From DASSUW01 sp963830725 (GTDB lineage Bacteria; Actinomycetota; Thermoleophilia; Solirubrobacterales; Solirubrobacteraceae), in contig CAWHNO010000017.1 in assembly GCA_963830725.1 (NCBI GenBank), forward strand, positions 372,001 to 436,000: a stretch of 64,000 nt of DNA, given 5' to 3'. Positions 51,543-59,775 of this stretch are shown piece by piece. Position 1 is the stretch's first letter; each line of letters starts with the position of its first letter. Under the pieces are notes generated by a model. The model made no database searches. It was not told the DNA's origin and worked only from the letters and a program-made list of their open reading frames with translations. A program made the position numbers and the translations under genes.

Positions 51543-52598
51543 GGAGGCACCGGATCGCCGTCATCCCGGGCGACGGGATCGGCCTCGAGGTCACGCCCGC
51601 TGCGCTCGAGGTGCTCGAAGCCGCCGGCCGCGCCCACGGCTTCGCGCTCGACCTCACCGAGTACCCCTGGGGCTGCGACCATTTCGTCGAGCACCACCGG
51701 ATGATGCCGCCGGACGCGCTCGACCGCCTGCGCGACGCCGATGCGATCTTCCTCGGCGCCGTCGGCCGGCACGACGTGCCCGACCACATCTCGCTCTGGG
51801 GCCTGCTGATCCCGATTCGCCGCACGTTCCGCCAGTACGTGAACCTGCGGCCGATCCGGCTCTGGCCCGGCATCCCCTCCCCGCTGCGCGACGTCACCCC
51901 CGAGCAGGTCGACATGGTGATCGTGCGCGAGAACAACGAGGGCGAGTACTCGGAGATCGGCGGCCGCCTGCACCAGGGAACCGACGAGGAGCTGGCCGTC
52001 CAGGAGTCGCTCTTCACCCGAAAGGGCACCGACCGCGTGATGGCCTACGCCTGCGAGCTGGCCGAGCAGCGCTCGGGCCGCATCTGCAGCGCGACCAAGT
52101 CCAACGGGATCATCCACACGATGCCGTTCTGGGACGAGCGCTTCGCCCACATCACGGCCCAGCACCCGCAGCTGCGAGTCCGAGCAGGTGCTGATCGACG
52201 CGCTCGCCGCCATGGTGGTGCTGAACCCGGGACGGTTCGACGTGATCGTCGCCTCCAACCTGTTCGGCGACATCCTCAGCGATCTCGCGGCCGCCGTCGC
52301 TGGCTCGATCGGGATCGCTCCGTCGGGCAACCTCAACCCCGAGCGCGAGCACCCGAGCATGTTCGAGCCCGTCCACGGCTCGGCGCCGGACATCGCCGGC
52401 AAAGGCATCGCCAACCCGATCGGCGCGATCTGGTCGGGCGCGCAGATGCTCGAGCATCTTGGCGAGGCCGAGGCGGCCGCCGCGGTGCTCGAGCACGTCG
52501 AGCGGATGCTGGCGAGCGACGGCCCGCGGACGCCGGATCTGGGCGGCAACGCGACCACCGCCGACGTCACCGCCGCGCTCGTATCAAGTTTCCCGTAG
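51539..52598 (+). CDS. Tartrate/D-malate dehydrogenase-type decarboxylating dehydrogenase (one frameshift)
   Basis: Member of the isopropylmalate/isocitrate dehydrogenase family: HRIAVIPGDGIGLEVTPAAL, IFLGAVGRHDVPDHISLWGL, VNLRPIRLWPGIPSPLRDVT, VRENNEGEYSEIGGRLHQGT and, after a slip near 52,178, VIVASNLFGDILSDLAAAVA and FEPVHGSAPDIAGKGIANPI. The DHISLWGLL and EGEYSEIGGR segments match tartrate dehydrogenase/D-malate dehydrogenase (TtuC/DmlA) better than LeuB. Joined length about 353 residues. The neighbouring dicarboxylate transporter supports a tartrate or malate substrate. Confidence 0.88.
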
Positions 52599-52623
52599 CG
52601 CCGGGACGGGCAACGCCCGGGTC

Positions 52624-54228
52624 ATGGCTGCGCAGGGGGAGACTCAGTCTCGCGGCGATGCGCTGGAGCGCCTCGCCCAGGTCGGGACCTACAGAACGCT
52701 CGGCGAGCAGAAGCTGAGCCCGCAGGAGGAGCGCTTCGAGAAGGCGCGCCGCACGATCGGGCTGTTCCTGGCCCCGGCGGCGTTCCTCATCTTCTACCTG
52801 CTGCCGCTCGACATGGACGAGAATCAGCAGAAGCTCGCCGCGGCGCTGCTGTTCGTCGTCGTGCTGTGGATCACCGAGGCCGTGCCGATCCCGATCGGCG
52901 GCCTGCTCGGCATCAGCCTGATCGTGCTGATCGGCGTGGCGCCGGTCGACGACGTGCTCGCGCCCTTCGGCTCGTCGACCGTCTTCGTCTTCATCGGCGC
53001 CTTCATCATCGCCCAGGCGATGTTGCGCCACGGCGTTGCGCGCCGCTTCGCGTTCCGCGTGCTGGCCGTGCCCGGCGTCGGCAAGAGCTCAGCGCGCACG
53101 ATCATCGCCTTCGGCGCCGTCACGTGCGCGCTCTCGGCGTTCGTCTCCAACACGGCGACCGTCGCGATGCTGCTGCCGACCGCGATCGCGATCCTCGGCA
53201 CGCTGGCCAACATCTACGAGGACAAGAGCGACCGCTCGAACATCGACCCGACGCGGCTGCGCGTCGGCATCGCGCTGATGCTCATGCTCGCCTACGGTGC
53301 GAGCGTCGGCGGCCTGCTCACGCCGGTCGGCAGCCCGCCGAACCTGATCGGCCGCGGACTGATCGAGGAGGCCACGGGCGAGCAGATCTCGTTCCTCGAG
53401 TGGATGCTGGCCGCGCTGCCCATCTGCGCGCTGATGTTCGTCGCGCTGTGCGCGATCCTGCTGACGCTCAACAAGCCCGAGGTCCGCAAGCTCGAGGGCG
53501 TCGAGGAGTACGTCGCGGCCGAGCGCAGCAAGCTCGGCCGCCTCTCGCGCAAGGAGAAGAACACGCTGATCGCCTTCGGCGTGGCGGTCACCCTCTGGAT
53601 CGCCCCCGGCATCGTGGCGATCGTGGCCGGCGACGACTCGCAGGTCTACGCCGACGTCAGCGAGCGGCTCGACGAGGGCATCGTGGCCGTCCTCGCCGCC
53701 TCGCTGCTCTTCCTGCTGCCGGTCAACTGGGAGAAGCGCGAGTTCACGCTCACCTGGAGCGAGGCGAAGGACATCGATTGGGGCACGATCATCCTGTTCG
53801 GCAGCGGCATCATCTTCGGCTCGCTGCTCGCGGACACGGGGCTGGCGGAGACGATCGGCACGTGGGGCGCCGACACGCTCGGCGTCAGCACCGAGCTGAC
53901 GATCACGATCTTCGCCGTCGTGCTGGCGATCCTGATCTCGGAGACGACCAGCAACACGGCGAGCGCCTCGGTCGTGGTGCCGATCGTGATCCCGGTGGCG
54001 GTGGCGGCGGGCGTCGACCCGTTCGTGCCGGCCCTGGCCGCGACCTTCGCCGCGTCGTTCGGGTTCATGCTCCCGGTCTCGACCCCGCAGAACGCGATCG
54101 TCTACGGCTCGGGCGTCGTCCCGATCACGCAGATGGTGCGCAACGGCTTCTTCTTCGACGTGGTCGGTGCGATCCTGATCGTGATCGGTATCCCGATCAT
54201 GGTCAGCGCGCTCGGGATCGGGCCTTAG
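52624..54228 (+). CDS. SLC13/DASS-family dicarboxylate transporter
   Basis: 534 residues, about 12-14 helices. Both substrate loops are visible: FVSNTATVAMLLP (SNT motif) with VGGLLTPVGSPPNLIG, and the C-terminal SETTSNTASASVVVP with LPVSTPQNAIVYGSG. This is the sodium-coupled di/tricarboxylate symporter family. It follows the tartrate/malate dehydrogenase gene by 25 bp, so uptake and oxidation of a C4 acid are probably linked. Confidence 0.92.
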   Translation: MAAQGETQSRGDALERLAQVGTYRTLGEQKLSPQEERFEKARRTIGLFLAPAAFLIFYLLPLDMDENQQKLAAALLFVVVLWITEAVPIPIGGLLGISLIVLIGVAPVDDVLAPFGSSTVFVFIGAFIIAQAMLRHGVARRFAFRVLAVPGVGKSSARTIIAFGAVTCALSAFVSNTATVAMLLPTAIAILGTLANIYEDKSDRSNIDPTRLRVGIALMLMLAYGASVGGLLTPVGSPPNLIGRGLIEEATGEQISFLEWMLAALPICALMFVALCAILLTLNKPEVRKLEGVEEYVAAERSKLGRLSRKEKNTLIAFGVAVTLWIAPGIVAIVAGDDSQVYADVSERLDEGIVAVLAASLLFLLPVNWEKREFTLTWSEAKDIDWGTIILFGSGIIFGSLLADTGLAETIGTWGADTLGVSTELTITIFAVVLAILISETTSNTASASVVVPIVIPVAVAAGVDPFVPALAATFAASFGFMLPVSTPQNAIVYGSGVVPITQMVRNGFFFDVVGAILIVIGIPIMVSALGIGP

Positions 54229-54230
54229 GC

Positions 54231-54914
54231 TTAGAAGGGCACGCCGACCGCGCGGCACAGGAAGCGCACTACGGGCGCCATCTGCTCGCACGCGCGCGCG
54301 TAACGCTGCAGGAAATCGGGCCCCGTCGCCTCGTCCTCGCTCAGGCGCTCGAGGGCGGCGAAGTTCTTGCGCTTGAGATCCTCGGCCAGCGGGTGGTCCT
54401 TGTCGTAGCCGGACGGGACGCGCTTGAGCGACTCCCCCATTCCGAGCTCGATGCGCGCGGTCGCCGCGCGCCAGCCGTCGGAATCGGCCACGATCGCGTC
54501 GCGGATCTTCGTCACGGTCGGCGTGTCCGGATGCCAGATCCCGCCGCCGGCGAAGACGTCGCCCGGCGCCAGGTGCAGGTAGAAGCCGGGCGCGTGCACG
54601 TCCTTTGCCTGCTCGTGCTTGAACCAGATGCCCGCCGTGGTCTTGTACGGCGTCTTGTCCTTCGAGAAGCGCGTGTCGCGATAGATGCGGAACAGCGAGC
54701 CGCCGACGCGGCGGGCATCGGCCCGCAGGTGCGGGCTGATCTGGCGCAGGTACGGCTCGAAGTCCTCGATGAAGGCGAGCGCCGGCTCGAGCACGTCGGC
54801 CTCGTAGCGGTCCTTGTTGGCGTTGAACCACTCGCGGTCGTTGTGCTCCTTCAGGTCGGCGAGGAAGCCGAACATCTCGCGTCCGAACGACGCCTGCTCC
54901 GTCTCGATCGTCAT
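54231..54914 (-). CDS. DUF2461 (TIGR02453) family protein
   Basis: 227 residues: FGFLADLKEHNDREWFNANK, RVGGSLFRIYRDTRFSKDKT-PYKT, HAPGFYLHLAPGDVFAGGGI and VPSGYDKDHPLAEDLKRKNF. All are signatures of DUF2461, widespread and uncharacterised. Convergent with the transporter gene, 2 bp apart. Confidence 0.9.
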   Translation of the reverse strand: MTIETEQASFGREMFGFLADLKEHNDREWFNANKDRYEADVLEPALAFIEDFEPYLRQISPHLRADARRVGGSLFRIYRDTRFSKDKTPYKTTAGIWFKHEQAKDVHAPGFYLHLAPGDVFAGGGIWHPDTPTVTKIRDAIVADSDGWRAATARIELGMGESLKRVPSGYDKDHPLAEDLKRKNFAALERLSEDEATGPDFLQRYARACEQMAPVVRFLCRAVGVPF

Positions 54915-54978
54915 GGCCTCACTCTTTCAGACACCGGAACGGACCGGAACCGATCGGCGTCTACGATGTAGCCGCTCC

Positions 54979-55049
54979 GGCGCCGTGGCGGAGTGGCTAC
55001 GCAGCGGCCTGCAAAGCCGTGTACACCGGTTCGATTCCGGTCGGCGCCT
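54979..55049 (+). tRNA. tRNA-Cys (anticodon GCA)
   Basis: Acceptor GGCGCCG / CGGCGCC, D-arm GCGGAGTGGCTACGC, anticodon arm with GGCCTGCAAAGCC (GCA), T-arm CACCGG-TTCGATT-CCGGT(C). Discriminator U; no encoded CCA. A TACGAT box at 54962-54967 fits a promoter. Its last 43 nt are repeated at 60,231-60,273. Confidence 0.92.
55007..55049 (+). repeat. Left 43-bp attachment-site repeat (within tRNA-Cys)
   Basis: Begins GCCTGCAAAGCCGTGTACAC and ends at the last base pair plus discriminator of the tRNA. Identical to 60231-60273. Confidence 0.8.
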
Positions 55050-55131
55050 TGGCTCTACACCGCCGCGCACGCCGGTAGTTGCGCACGCAAGGTACCCCGA
55101 GCGTACCCCGAGAACCGCCTAGTATCGGCTC

Positions 55132-55317
55132 GTGCGGCACCGCGACTGCTGCGAGGCCTGCGCCGGGCCGCACCGGACCGATGAGCACGACCCACACCGC
55201 GACCGCCTCTCGCACCTGACCGGAAACCTGCCAGCCGGACCCCGACTAGGCCCAGGGCCGCTCGCGTACAGATTCCCGCGCGCATTGGGCGCCACGACGC
55301 GGACGGATGTGCGATAG
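55132..55317 (+). CDS. Small cysteine-containing protein
   Basis: 61 residues: VRHRDCCEACAGPHRTDEHD (CCxxC with His residues), then a proline/arginine-rich tail. A TAGTAT box 6 nt before the GTG supports a leaderless gene. It resembles the small zinc-finger proteins common on actinobacterial mobile elements, by composition only. Confidence 0.4.
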   Translation: MRHRDCCEACAGPHRTDEHDPHRDRLSHLTGNLPAGPRLGPGPLAYRFPRALGATTRTDVR

Positions 55318-55380
55318 CGCGCGTCGCTCGCGCGCCCATAGCGTCGCCCAGCCACTACCACTCCACGGAAGGGAATCACA

Positions 55381-55944
55381 GTGCGGAAGTTGCGAATGAT
55401 TTTGTGCACGGTCGTGCCTGCCTTGGTACTAGGGGCGCTGGTCCCGGCGTCCGCGCCGGCCGCGGTCGACATGTACCTCGAGCTCGACGGTGTGCCCGGC
55501 GAGTCCCAGCACGGCAAGAACCAGGACGCGATCGACGTGCTCGCGTGGAGCTGGGGGATGTCGAACTCCTCCAGCTTTGGCGCCACGGGCGCCGGGAAGA
55601 CAAACTTCCAGGACATCAGCCTCACGAAGTACATCGATCGCAGCAGCCCGGTGATGTTGACCACTCTCGCGACCGGGAAGGTCATCCCGAAGGCGAAGCT
55701 GACCGTCCTCAGGGCGGGCGACCCCCCCAAGCCGTATCTCCGGCTGTGCTTTACCGGGGTGCGGCTGACCAGCCTGTCGACCGGCGGCAGCGGCGGCGAG
55801 GACCGGCTAACCGAGAACATCACGCTCAACTACGCGACCGTCGTCGAGGCCTATGCGCATCAGAAGACGGACGGCAGTGTCGCGACGGTGTTCGGCGGGT
55901 GGGACCTGCTCAAGAACATCCAGTACGGCGACCCGACCTGCTGA
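55381..55944 (+). CDS. Secreted Hcp-superfamily protein
   Basis: 187 residues. Signal peptide MILCTVVPALVLGALVPASA, then VDMYLELDGVPGESQHGKNQ, IDVLAWSWGMSNSSS, ISLTKYIDRSSPVMLTTLAT and LNYATVVEAYAHQ, the beta-barrel pattern of the Hcp (type VI effector tube) superfamily. True Hcp proteins are cytoplasmic T6SS parts; here a Sec signal and no T6SS genes point to a free secreted Hcp-like barrel, as in other soil actinobacteria. Start GTG at 55381 behind GGAAGGGAA. Confidence 0.8.
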   Translation: MRKLRMILCTVVPALVLGALVPASAPAAVDMYLELDGVPGESQHGKNQDAIDVLAWSWGMSNSSSFGATGAGKTNFQDISLTKYIDRSSPVMLTTLATGKVIPKAKLTVLRAGDPPKPYLRLCFTGVRLTSLSTGGSGGEDRLTENITLNYATVVEAYAHQKTDGSVATVFGGWDLLKNIQYGDPTC

Positions 55945-55999
55945 GCCCCGGCAGCCTCCAGCTCGTCTCGCGATAGCACCCGCGGCCCGAGATCCACAA

Positions 56000-56023
56000 G
56001 GGCGCCCGCTCCGGCGGGCGCCC
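56000..56023 (+). terminator. Hairpin after the Hcp-like gene
   Basis: Perfect 10-bp stem GGGCGCCCGC / GCGGGCGCCC with a 4-nt loop, 55 bp past the stop. Confidence 0.65.
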
Positions 56024-56134
56024 CTCGGGAACTTGCGCGCGAGAGAGGACGCGCAAGCCGCCGCCGACAGGTTGCGCAAGCAACCAGCCAGTCATAGGCT
56101 CACCAATCGTGAGCGACAGCCCACCCGCGGCGCG

Positions 56135-56335
56135 ATGAGCGGCCGGCGAAAGCGGGCCTCGGTGACGAGGGCGAGCATCAGCTGGGCCCGGCTCGAACGC
56201 CGGCTCCGTGAACAACGCCAGAGCTCGGCCGAGGTGCGCGTCTACTTCCGATGCCCGAGATACGGAGGCAGGCACGCCGCTGCCGAGTGCGACGCGACCA
56301 GGTCCAGCAGACACCGCACGGACGAAGACCAGTGA
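56135..56335 (+). CDS. Small basic protein with zinc-finger-like end
   Basis: 66 residues: MSGRRKRASVTRASISWARL, a basic helix, then YFRCPRYGGRHAAAECDATR with Cys/His spacing of a possible metal site. No family. It ends 3 bp before the next ORF, as in compact phage-like gene strings. Confidence 0.45.
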   Translation: MSGRRKRASVTRASISWARLERRLREQRQSSAEVRVYFRCPRYGGRHAAAECDATRSSRHRTDEDQ

Positions 56336-56338
56336 GCT

Positions 56339-56644
56339 GTGGTGAAGATGATGCTGGTGGTCATGGCCGCTCTCGTTGAGAGCGAGGATGTCCCGAGCTG
56401 GCCGCTTGGGGACGCCGGGACGGCGGACAGGCAGCATCTGCGCGACTTCGCCGAGCGGGTCGGGCTCGATGAGAGTGGTTACCGGCGTCTGTTGATAGCG
56501 GCGTTAGAGCTCACCGCCAGCGCCGCTTACCAGCGTCCGCATGTCGCGATTTGTGCCCTGCTCGCTTGGACGCCGACGATCGACGCCGGCTTGTTCGCCC
56601 AGCTCCAGATGAGCGCCGAGAGGACGGGACACCATGGACCTTGA
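56339..56644 (+). CDS. Hypothetical helical protein
   Basis: 101 residues from GTG 56339 (ATG 56348 possible): LGDAGTADRQHLRDFAERVG, YRRLLIAALELTASAAYQRP, AICALLAWTPTIDAGLFAQL. Predicted all-alpha; unknown family. The end overlaps the next small ORF by 11 bp. Confidence 0.5.
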   Translation: MVKMMLVVMAALVESEDVPSWPLGDAGTADRQHLRDFAERVGLDESGYRRLLIAALELTASAAYQRPHVAICALLAWTPTIDAGLFAQLQMSAERTGHHGP

Positions 56645-56820
56645 AGCCGAAGTTGCAGCGGTCCTCGCGCTCGAGGCCGAGCGCGAGGCTGCGCGCGACG
56701 CGTGCACCTGACCCGGCCGACGACGTGATGTTCAAGGTTCTCGAGAAGGCGTTCGCGAAGGCCGAGCGTGCACATCGGCTCGGTACCGAGCGCGTCGACG
56801 TCCAGGTCTTCGACTGCTAG
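56634..56820 (+). CDS. Small hypothetical protein (frameshifted)
   Basis: The ATG at 56634 gives MDLEAEVAAVLALEAEREAA; after a slip near 56,705 the frame PADDVMFKVLEKAFAKAERA continues to DVQVFDC at 56820. Read together, one acidic/basic helical protein of about 62 residues. Unknown function. Confidence 0.4.
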
Positions 56821-57422
56821 CGGCTCGAGCGACTCTGCGCACTGCTCCTTGCTCAATGCAGCAGCGGCTCGTAAACCGCCACCGGCCGCTGGGTCAAAGG
56901 CATCCGCTGGTCGCTTGGGCAGCCGCTCCCGAGTGATGCCGTTGGTGCGCGTCGCGCTGACGCTCCGAGCGTGCCGCGATGGGATGCTCGCCGCGATACT
57001 GGCTCGGCCTCCGACGGCCGCCTCGAAAGCGTCAGCAGCAAGGCCTGCCGATCAGCGACCGCAGTTACGGCTTCCGCTCCGCCGACACCTTGATAGCGCT
57101 CGTTTGCATCTGCTCGCCGGCATCGTCATCGAGCCGCTGCAATGAACTTTGACCACGGCACGACCGGAGCGCCGCTAACTAATGGCCGCATCTGGACTTT
57201 CGAATAGTCGCACAGCAAGCCGTCCTTTCGACTAGTCGTAAATCAGACCGCCTCGGTACAGTCCCGACAGGCACTCCAAGACAGGGCCCTTCACTACTCG
57301 CCGCGCGGACGGACTCATAGCGAGCGCGGTAGATAGTGATGCACAAGGCGCGCGCTTGTCACTGGGGATGGACGAATTTCCATTATGCCGCACTGCATAC
57401 GAGCAAGAGAGAGAGGCACCCG
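56821..57422. other. Mostly non-coding stretch within the element
   Basis: No gene is firmly supported in these 600 bp. Two imperfect 16-bp direct repeats, CTTTCGAATAGTCGCA (57198-57213) and CTTTCGACTAGTCGTA (57227-57242), lie about 29 bp apart, and a small dyad ATGGA / TCCAT (57368-57384) precedes the secreted-protein gene; these may be regulator sites. Confidence 0.4.
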
Positions 57423-57830
57423 TTGAGAAAGAGTGTAATTCTGGCGGCACTCGTCGGCGCGCTGGCGCTGCCCGCGGCGGCCACGGCCGGCATAGTCGTC
57501 GGGCCCCAAGTCGATCCGATCGTTGTCTCCGGCAACCCGGCCTGCGACTTCAAGATCGATCCGGTGGCGGATGGGACGTACAGCTTCGGTGGTTTGATCA
57601 TCACGATCGATGTCAACGGCAGCACGTTCAGCTTCACGTCCAACATTCCCGTTCTAGAAGTGATCGTCAAGGGCGGCCCCAACGGCGCCAACGTGTACAC
57701 CTACCCGAGCCCCGGTGTCACGTCCGACAGCGGTCTGGCGTCCCCGCTGAACAACAGGGGCAACGCCTCCGGCCTGAGCCACATCTGCTTCTCCACCGAC
57801 GACAAGAAGCCGCCGCCGGACGAAAAGTAG
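57423..57830 (+). CDS. Small secreted protein of unknown function
   Basis: 135 residues from the TTG at 57423 (GAGAGG ribosome site 8 nt before): signal peptide MRKSVILAALVGALALPAAA with ATA cleavage; mature part with two cysteines (SGNPACDFKIDP, SGLSHICFST) likely disulphide-bonded, beta-rich (YSFGGLIITIDVNGSTFSFT). It recalls small secreted proteins of Solirubrobacter-like bacteria. A lysyl-oxidase-like gene follows. Confidence 0.65.
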   Translation: MRKSVILAALVGALALPAAATAGIVVGPQVDPIVVSGNPACDFKIDPVADGTYSFGGLIITIDVNGSTFSFTSNIPVLEVIVKGGPNGANVYTYPSPGVTSDSGLASPLNNRGNASGLSHICFSTDDKKPPPDEK

Positions 57831-57869
57831 AACACCGCGGTAGGAGAGCTGTAACCAACGACCGTACAT

Positions 57870-57900
57870 GCTGCCCGTCCCGGTCACCGGGGCGGGCAGC
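57870..57900 (+). terminator. Hairpin between two secreted-protein genes
   Basis: GCTGCCCGTCCC / GGGGCGGGCAGC, 12-bp stem with one G-T pair, 40 bp past the stop and 17 bp before the next start. Confidence 0.55.
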
Positions 57901-57917
57901 CCGACGTAAGGCAAAGC

Positions 57918-58673
57918 ATGCGCACTCAACGAGCTTTCATAGGCATCCTCGCCGCAGTGGCGCTCACTGCGCTTCCATCATCGGCCGGCGCGGCGACGCC
58001 AACCGCTCCGGATCTGGGGATGGCCAGGCTCAGCGACATCTATCTCGCCACCGCCCCCAGCGGACAAATGCAGCTGCGTTTCTCGGCGACGATCGTCAAC
58101 GTCGGCGCCGGGCCGTTCGAGCTGGCGGGCTCACGGACTAGCAGCTCGGGCGCCTTCTCGGTCTCGCAGCGGACCTACAACTCGGACGGCAACTCGAGTC
58201 TGGCGTCGACGCCCGGCGCGAGCCTCGTCTTCGGCGGAGACGGGCACAACCACTGGCACGTCAACGCCCTCGAACGCTACGAGCTGCGCCGCCTCGACAA
58301 CGGCGTGAAGGTCGGTACCGCCGCGAAGAGCGGATTCTGCTTCTACGACACCGGTTCGTACCGCTGGCTCGCCGGATCACCCGCGAGCGCCGTGTACACC
58401 AGCGTGGGCTGTGGCGTCCCGAGCAGCCTCGACGTGAGGATGGGCATATCGGTCGGCTGGGGCGACACGTATCCATGGACGCTGCCCGACCAGTTCGTCG
58501 ACGTCACGAACCTCGCCAGCGGCAAGTACCGGCTCCATGCCGAGGCCGATCCCAACGGTTGGTTCTATGAGTCCTCGAGGCAGAACAACGCCACCTGGGC
58601 CGACGTCGCGCTCACCACGAGCCGCAAGGGAACTACCAAGGTCAGAGTTCTGGGATACGGGCCGTCAGCCTGA
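57918..58673 (+). CDS. Secreted lysyl-oxidase-like protein
   Basis: 251 residues. Signal peptide MRTQRAFIGILAAVALTALP (AGA cleavage). The body has DGHNHWHVNALERYELRRLD, the copper-ligand HxHxH-type run of the lysyl oxidase family, FCFYDTGSYRW, VGWGDTYPWTLPDQFVDVTN and ADPNGWFYESSRQNNATWAD. Bacterial members are secreted copper proteins of mostly unknown substrate. The quinone-forming residues are not certain by eye. Confidence 0.83.
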   Translation: MRTQRAFIGILAAVALTALPSSAGAATPTAPDLGMARLSDIYLATAPSGQMQLRFSATIVNVGAGPFELAGSRTSSSGAFSVSQRTYNSDGNSSLASTPGASLVFGGDGHNHWHVNALERYELRRLDNGVKVGTAAKSGFCFYDTGSYRWLAGSPASAVYTSVGCGVPSSLDVRMGISVGWGDTYPWTLPDQFVDVTNLASGKYRLHAEADPNGWFYESSRQNNATWADVALTTSRKGTTKVRVLGYGPSA

Positions 58674-58746
58674 GCCGCATCAGTGATACACACGCCGGGC
58701 ATCAACAGGTCCGATCCGTCAAGAGGTCGAAACCACCGGCGGCACG

Positions 58747-58860
58747 TGCGGCGGTGGCGATCCGCCTACACAGGGTAACCTGCCGCCGACATCGGCCTGT
58801 TCACCCGACGCGATCCCCGTAGTAGTTGACTTGAGAAGCCGCCCTCCGCGGGCGGCTTTT
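58747..58860 (+). repeat. Intergenic repeat copy A with terminator
   Basis: About 114 bp homologous to 59216-59322. Shared blocks: GCGGCGGTG/GCGATCCGCC, CGGCCTGTTCACC, GCGATC-CCGT and TTGAGAAGCCGCC, ending in a rho-independent terminator (GCCGCCC-TCCGC-GGGCGGC then TTTT, 58838-58860). The conserved body plus terminator looks like a small RNA or a duplicated 3' region. Confidence 0.6.
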
Positions 58861-58867
58861 CGCTTTC

Positions 58868-59083
58868 GTGATGCATGGCCAAGCCGACGATTTTGCGCGC
58901 CGATTCCGCAACTTCGTGAGTGAGCGCCAGTCCGAAGCCGTCGCGCCAGCGCCCGCCGCTTCGCCGCGGCCTGAGGAAGATCCTGTCGCAACAATCGAGC
59001 GGCTTGGCAAGCTACGCGACGCTGGCTTGCTCGCGCCCGAGGAGTTTGAGGCGAAGAAGGCCGAGCTCCTCAAACGCATCTAG
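58868..59083 (+). CDS. SHOCT-domain protein
   Basis: 71 residues. N-terminal basic helix (ADDFARRFRNFVSERQ), Pro/Ala linker, and C-terminal SHOCT motif: DPVATIERLGKLRDAGLLAP-EEFEAKKAELLKRI. SHOCT is a short oligomerisation tail found on many actinobacterial and phage proteins. GTG start at 58868, just after the terminator of repeat A. Confidence 0.75.
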   Translation: MMHGQADDFARRFRNFVSERQSEAVAPAPAASPRPEEDPVATIERLGKLRDAGLLAPEEFEAKKAELLKRI

Positions 59084-59215
59084 TTTGATCCGGATCATCG
59101 CCGACGGCGCCCTCAAACGACATGGGCGCCCGCGTCGGGCTCGGCCTCCAAGGGATCCGCAGGGCACCCGGAGACGTCGCGGGCCTGGAATGAGCATCAC
59201 ACTGCCCGCAGTCGC

Positions 59216-59322
59216 TGCGGCGGTGCGATCCGCCCCTACGCGTAGACTCGCATCGTCGGCCTGTTCACCTGGCGCGATCTCCGTTGTTTGCCTTGAGAAG
59301 CCGCCCCGATGGGGCGGCTTTT
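59216..59322 (+). repeat. Intergenic repeat copy B with terminator
   Basis: Second copy of the segment at 58747-58860; terminator GCCGCCCC-GAT-GGGGCGGC then TTTT (59300-59322). The hairpin loops and lengths differ (compensating change in stem), while CGGCCTGTTCACC and the pre-terminator TTGAGAAGCCGCC are identical. Confidence 0.6.
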
Positions 59323-59390
59323 GCTCTCGTTCACGCCGGGTCGCGTGATTCACTTTTCTGAAGGTCCGTCGGCTGAACTCGGCGGGCGCA

Positions 59391-59775
59391 ATGGCAAACA
59401 AGGAGTTGCAGGTGTTCGAGTCGTACGCGGACTACGTCGAGCAGCACCCTGAGCTGCTACCGAGTCCCGAAGTCGTCGACATCCAGCAAGCCAGCGGCCC
59501 CCCGTCGCGTGGCAGAAGCAAGTTCGTGTGCGGTCAACTTGAAGGGCCGATCGGGTCCGCAAGCAGGATCCTGAGCCCGCCGCCGCCTGTGGTCGCGCAT
59601 CCGCGTCGTCGCGAGAGCCATCGCGGCCGTCCTGGCCATCGCCGGACGGCGAACACGCGCGCAGGGCCGGACTTCGACGAAGCGCGAGCCAGAGCCGCCC
59701 AGGCGCAGGACCGGACTGCGCCACATCACTTTCGCCCTGACCGCGTTCCTCGACGAGATCGCGGGCACGCGATGA
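59391..59775 (+). CDS. Hypothetical element protein(s), frameshifted
   Basis: The ATG at 59391 gives MANKELQVFESYADYVEQHP; other frames give a hydrophobic stretch SRIRVVARAIAAVLAIAGRR (SpdB-like transmembrane look) and a terminal TGLRHITFALTAFLDEIAGT ending at 59775. These are probably two short genes with indels. Similar short strings precede replication genes in actinobacterial integrative elements. Confidence 0.35.

Noticed and set aside
55132..55200. WhiB-like iron-sulphur regulator from the CCxxC pattern
   Set aside because: Lacks the fourth cysteine, the GVWGG-type turn and the length of WhiB proteins.
55381..55944. Type VI secretion system component
   Set aside because: It has a Sec signal peptide and no other type VI genes occur; treated as an Hcp-superfamily secreted protein only.
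57030..57110. A plus-strand frame reading ISDRSYGFRSADT, like the SYGFR motif of group II intron reverse transcriptases
   Set aside because: Only about a dozen residues resemble the motif and no other reverse-transcriptase block is present in any frame nearby.
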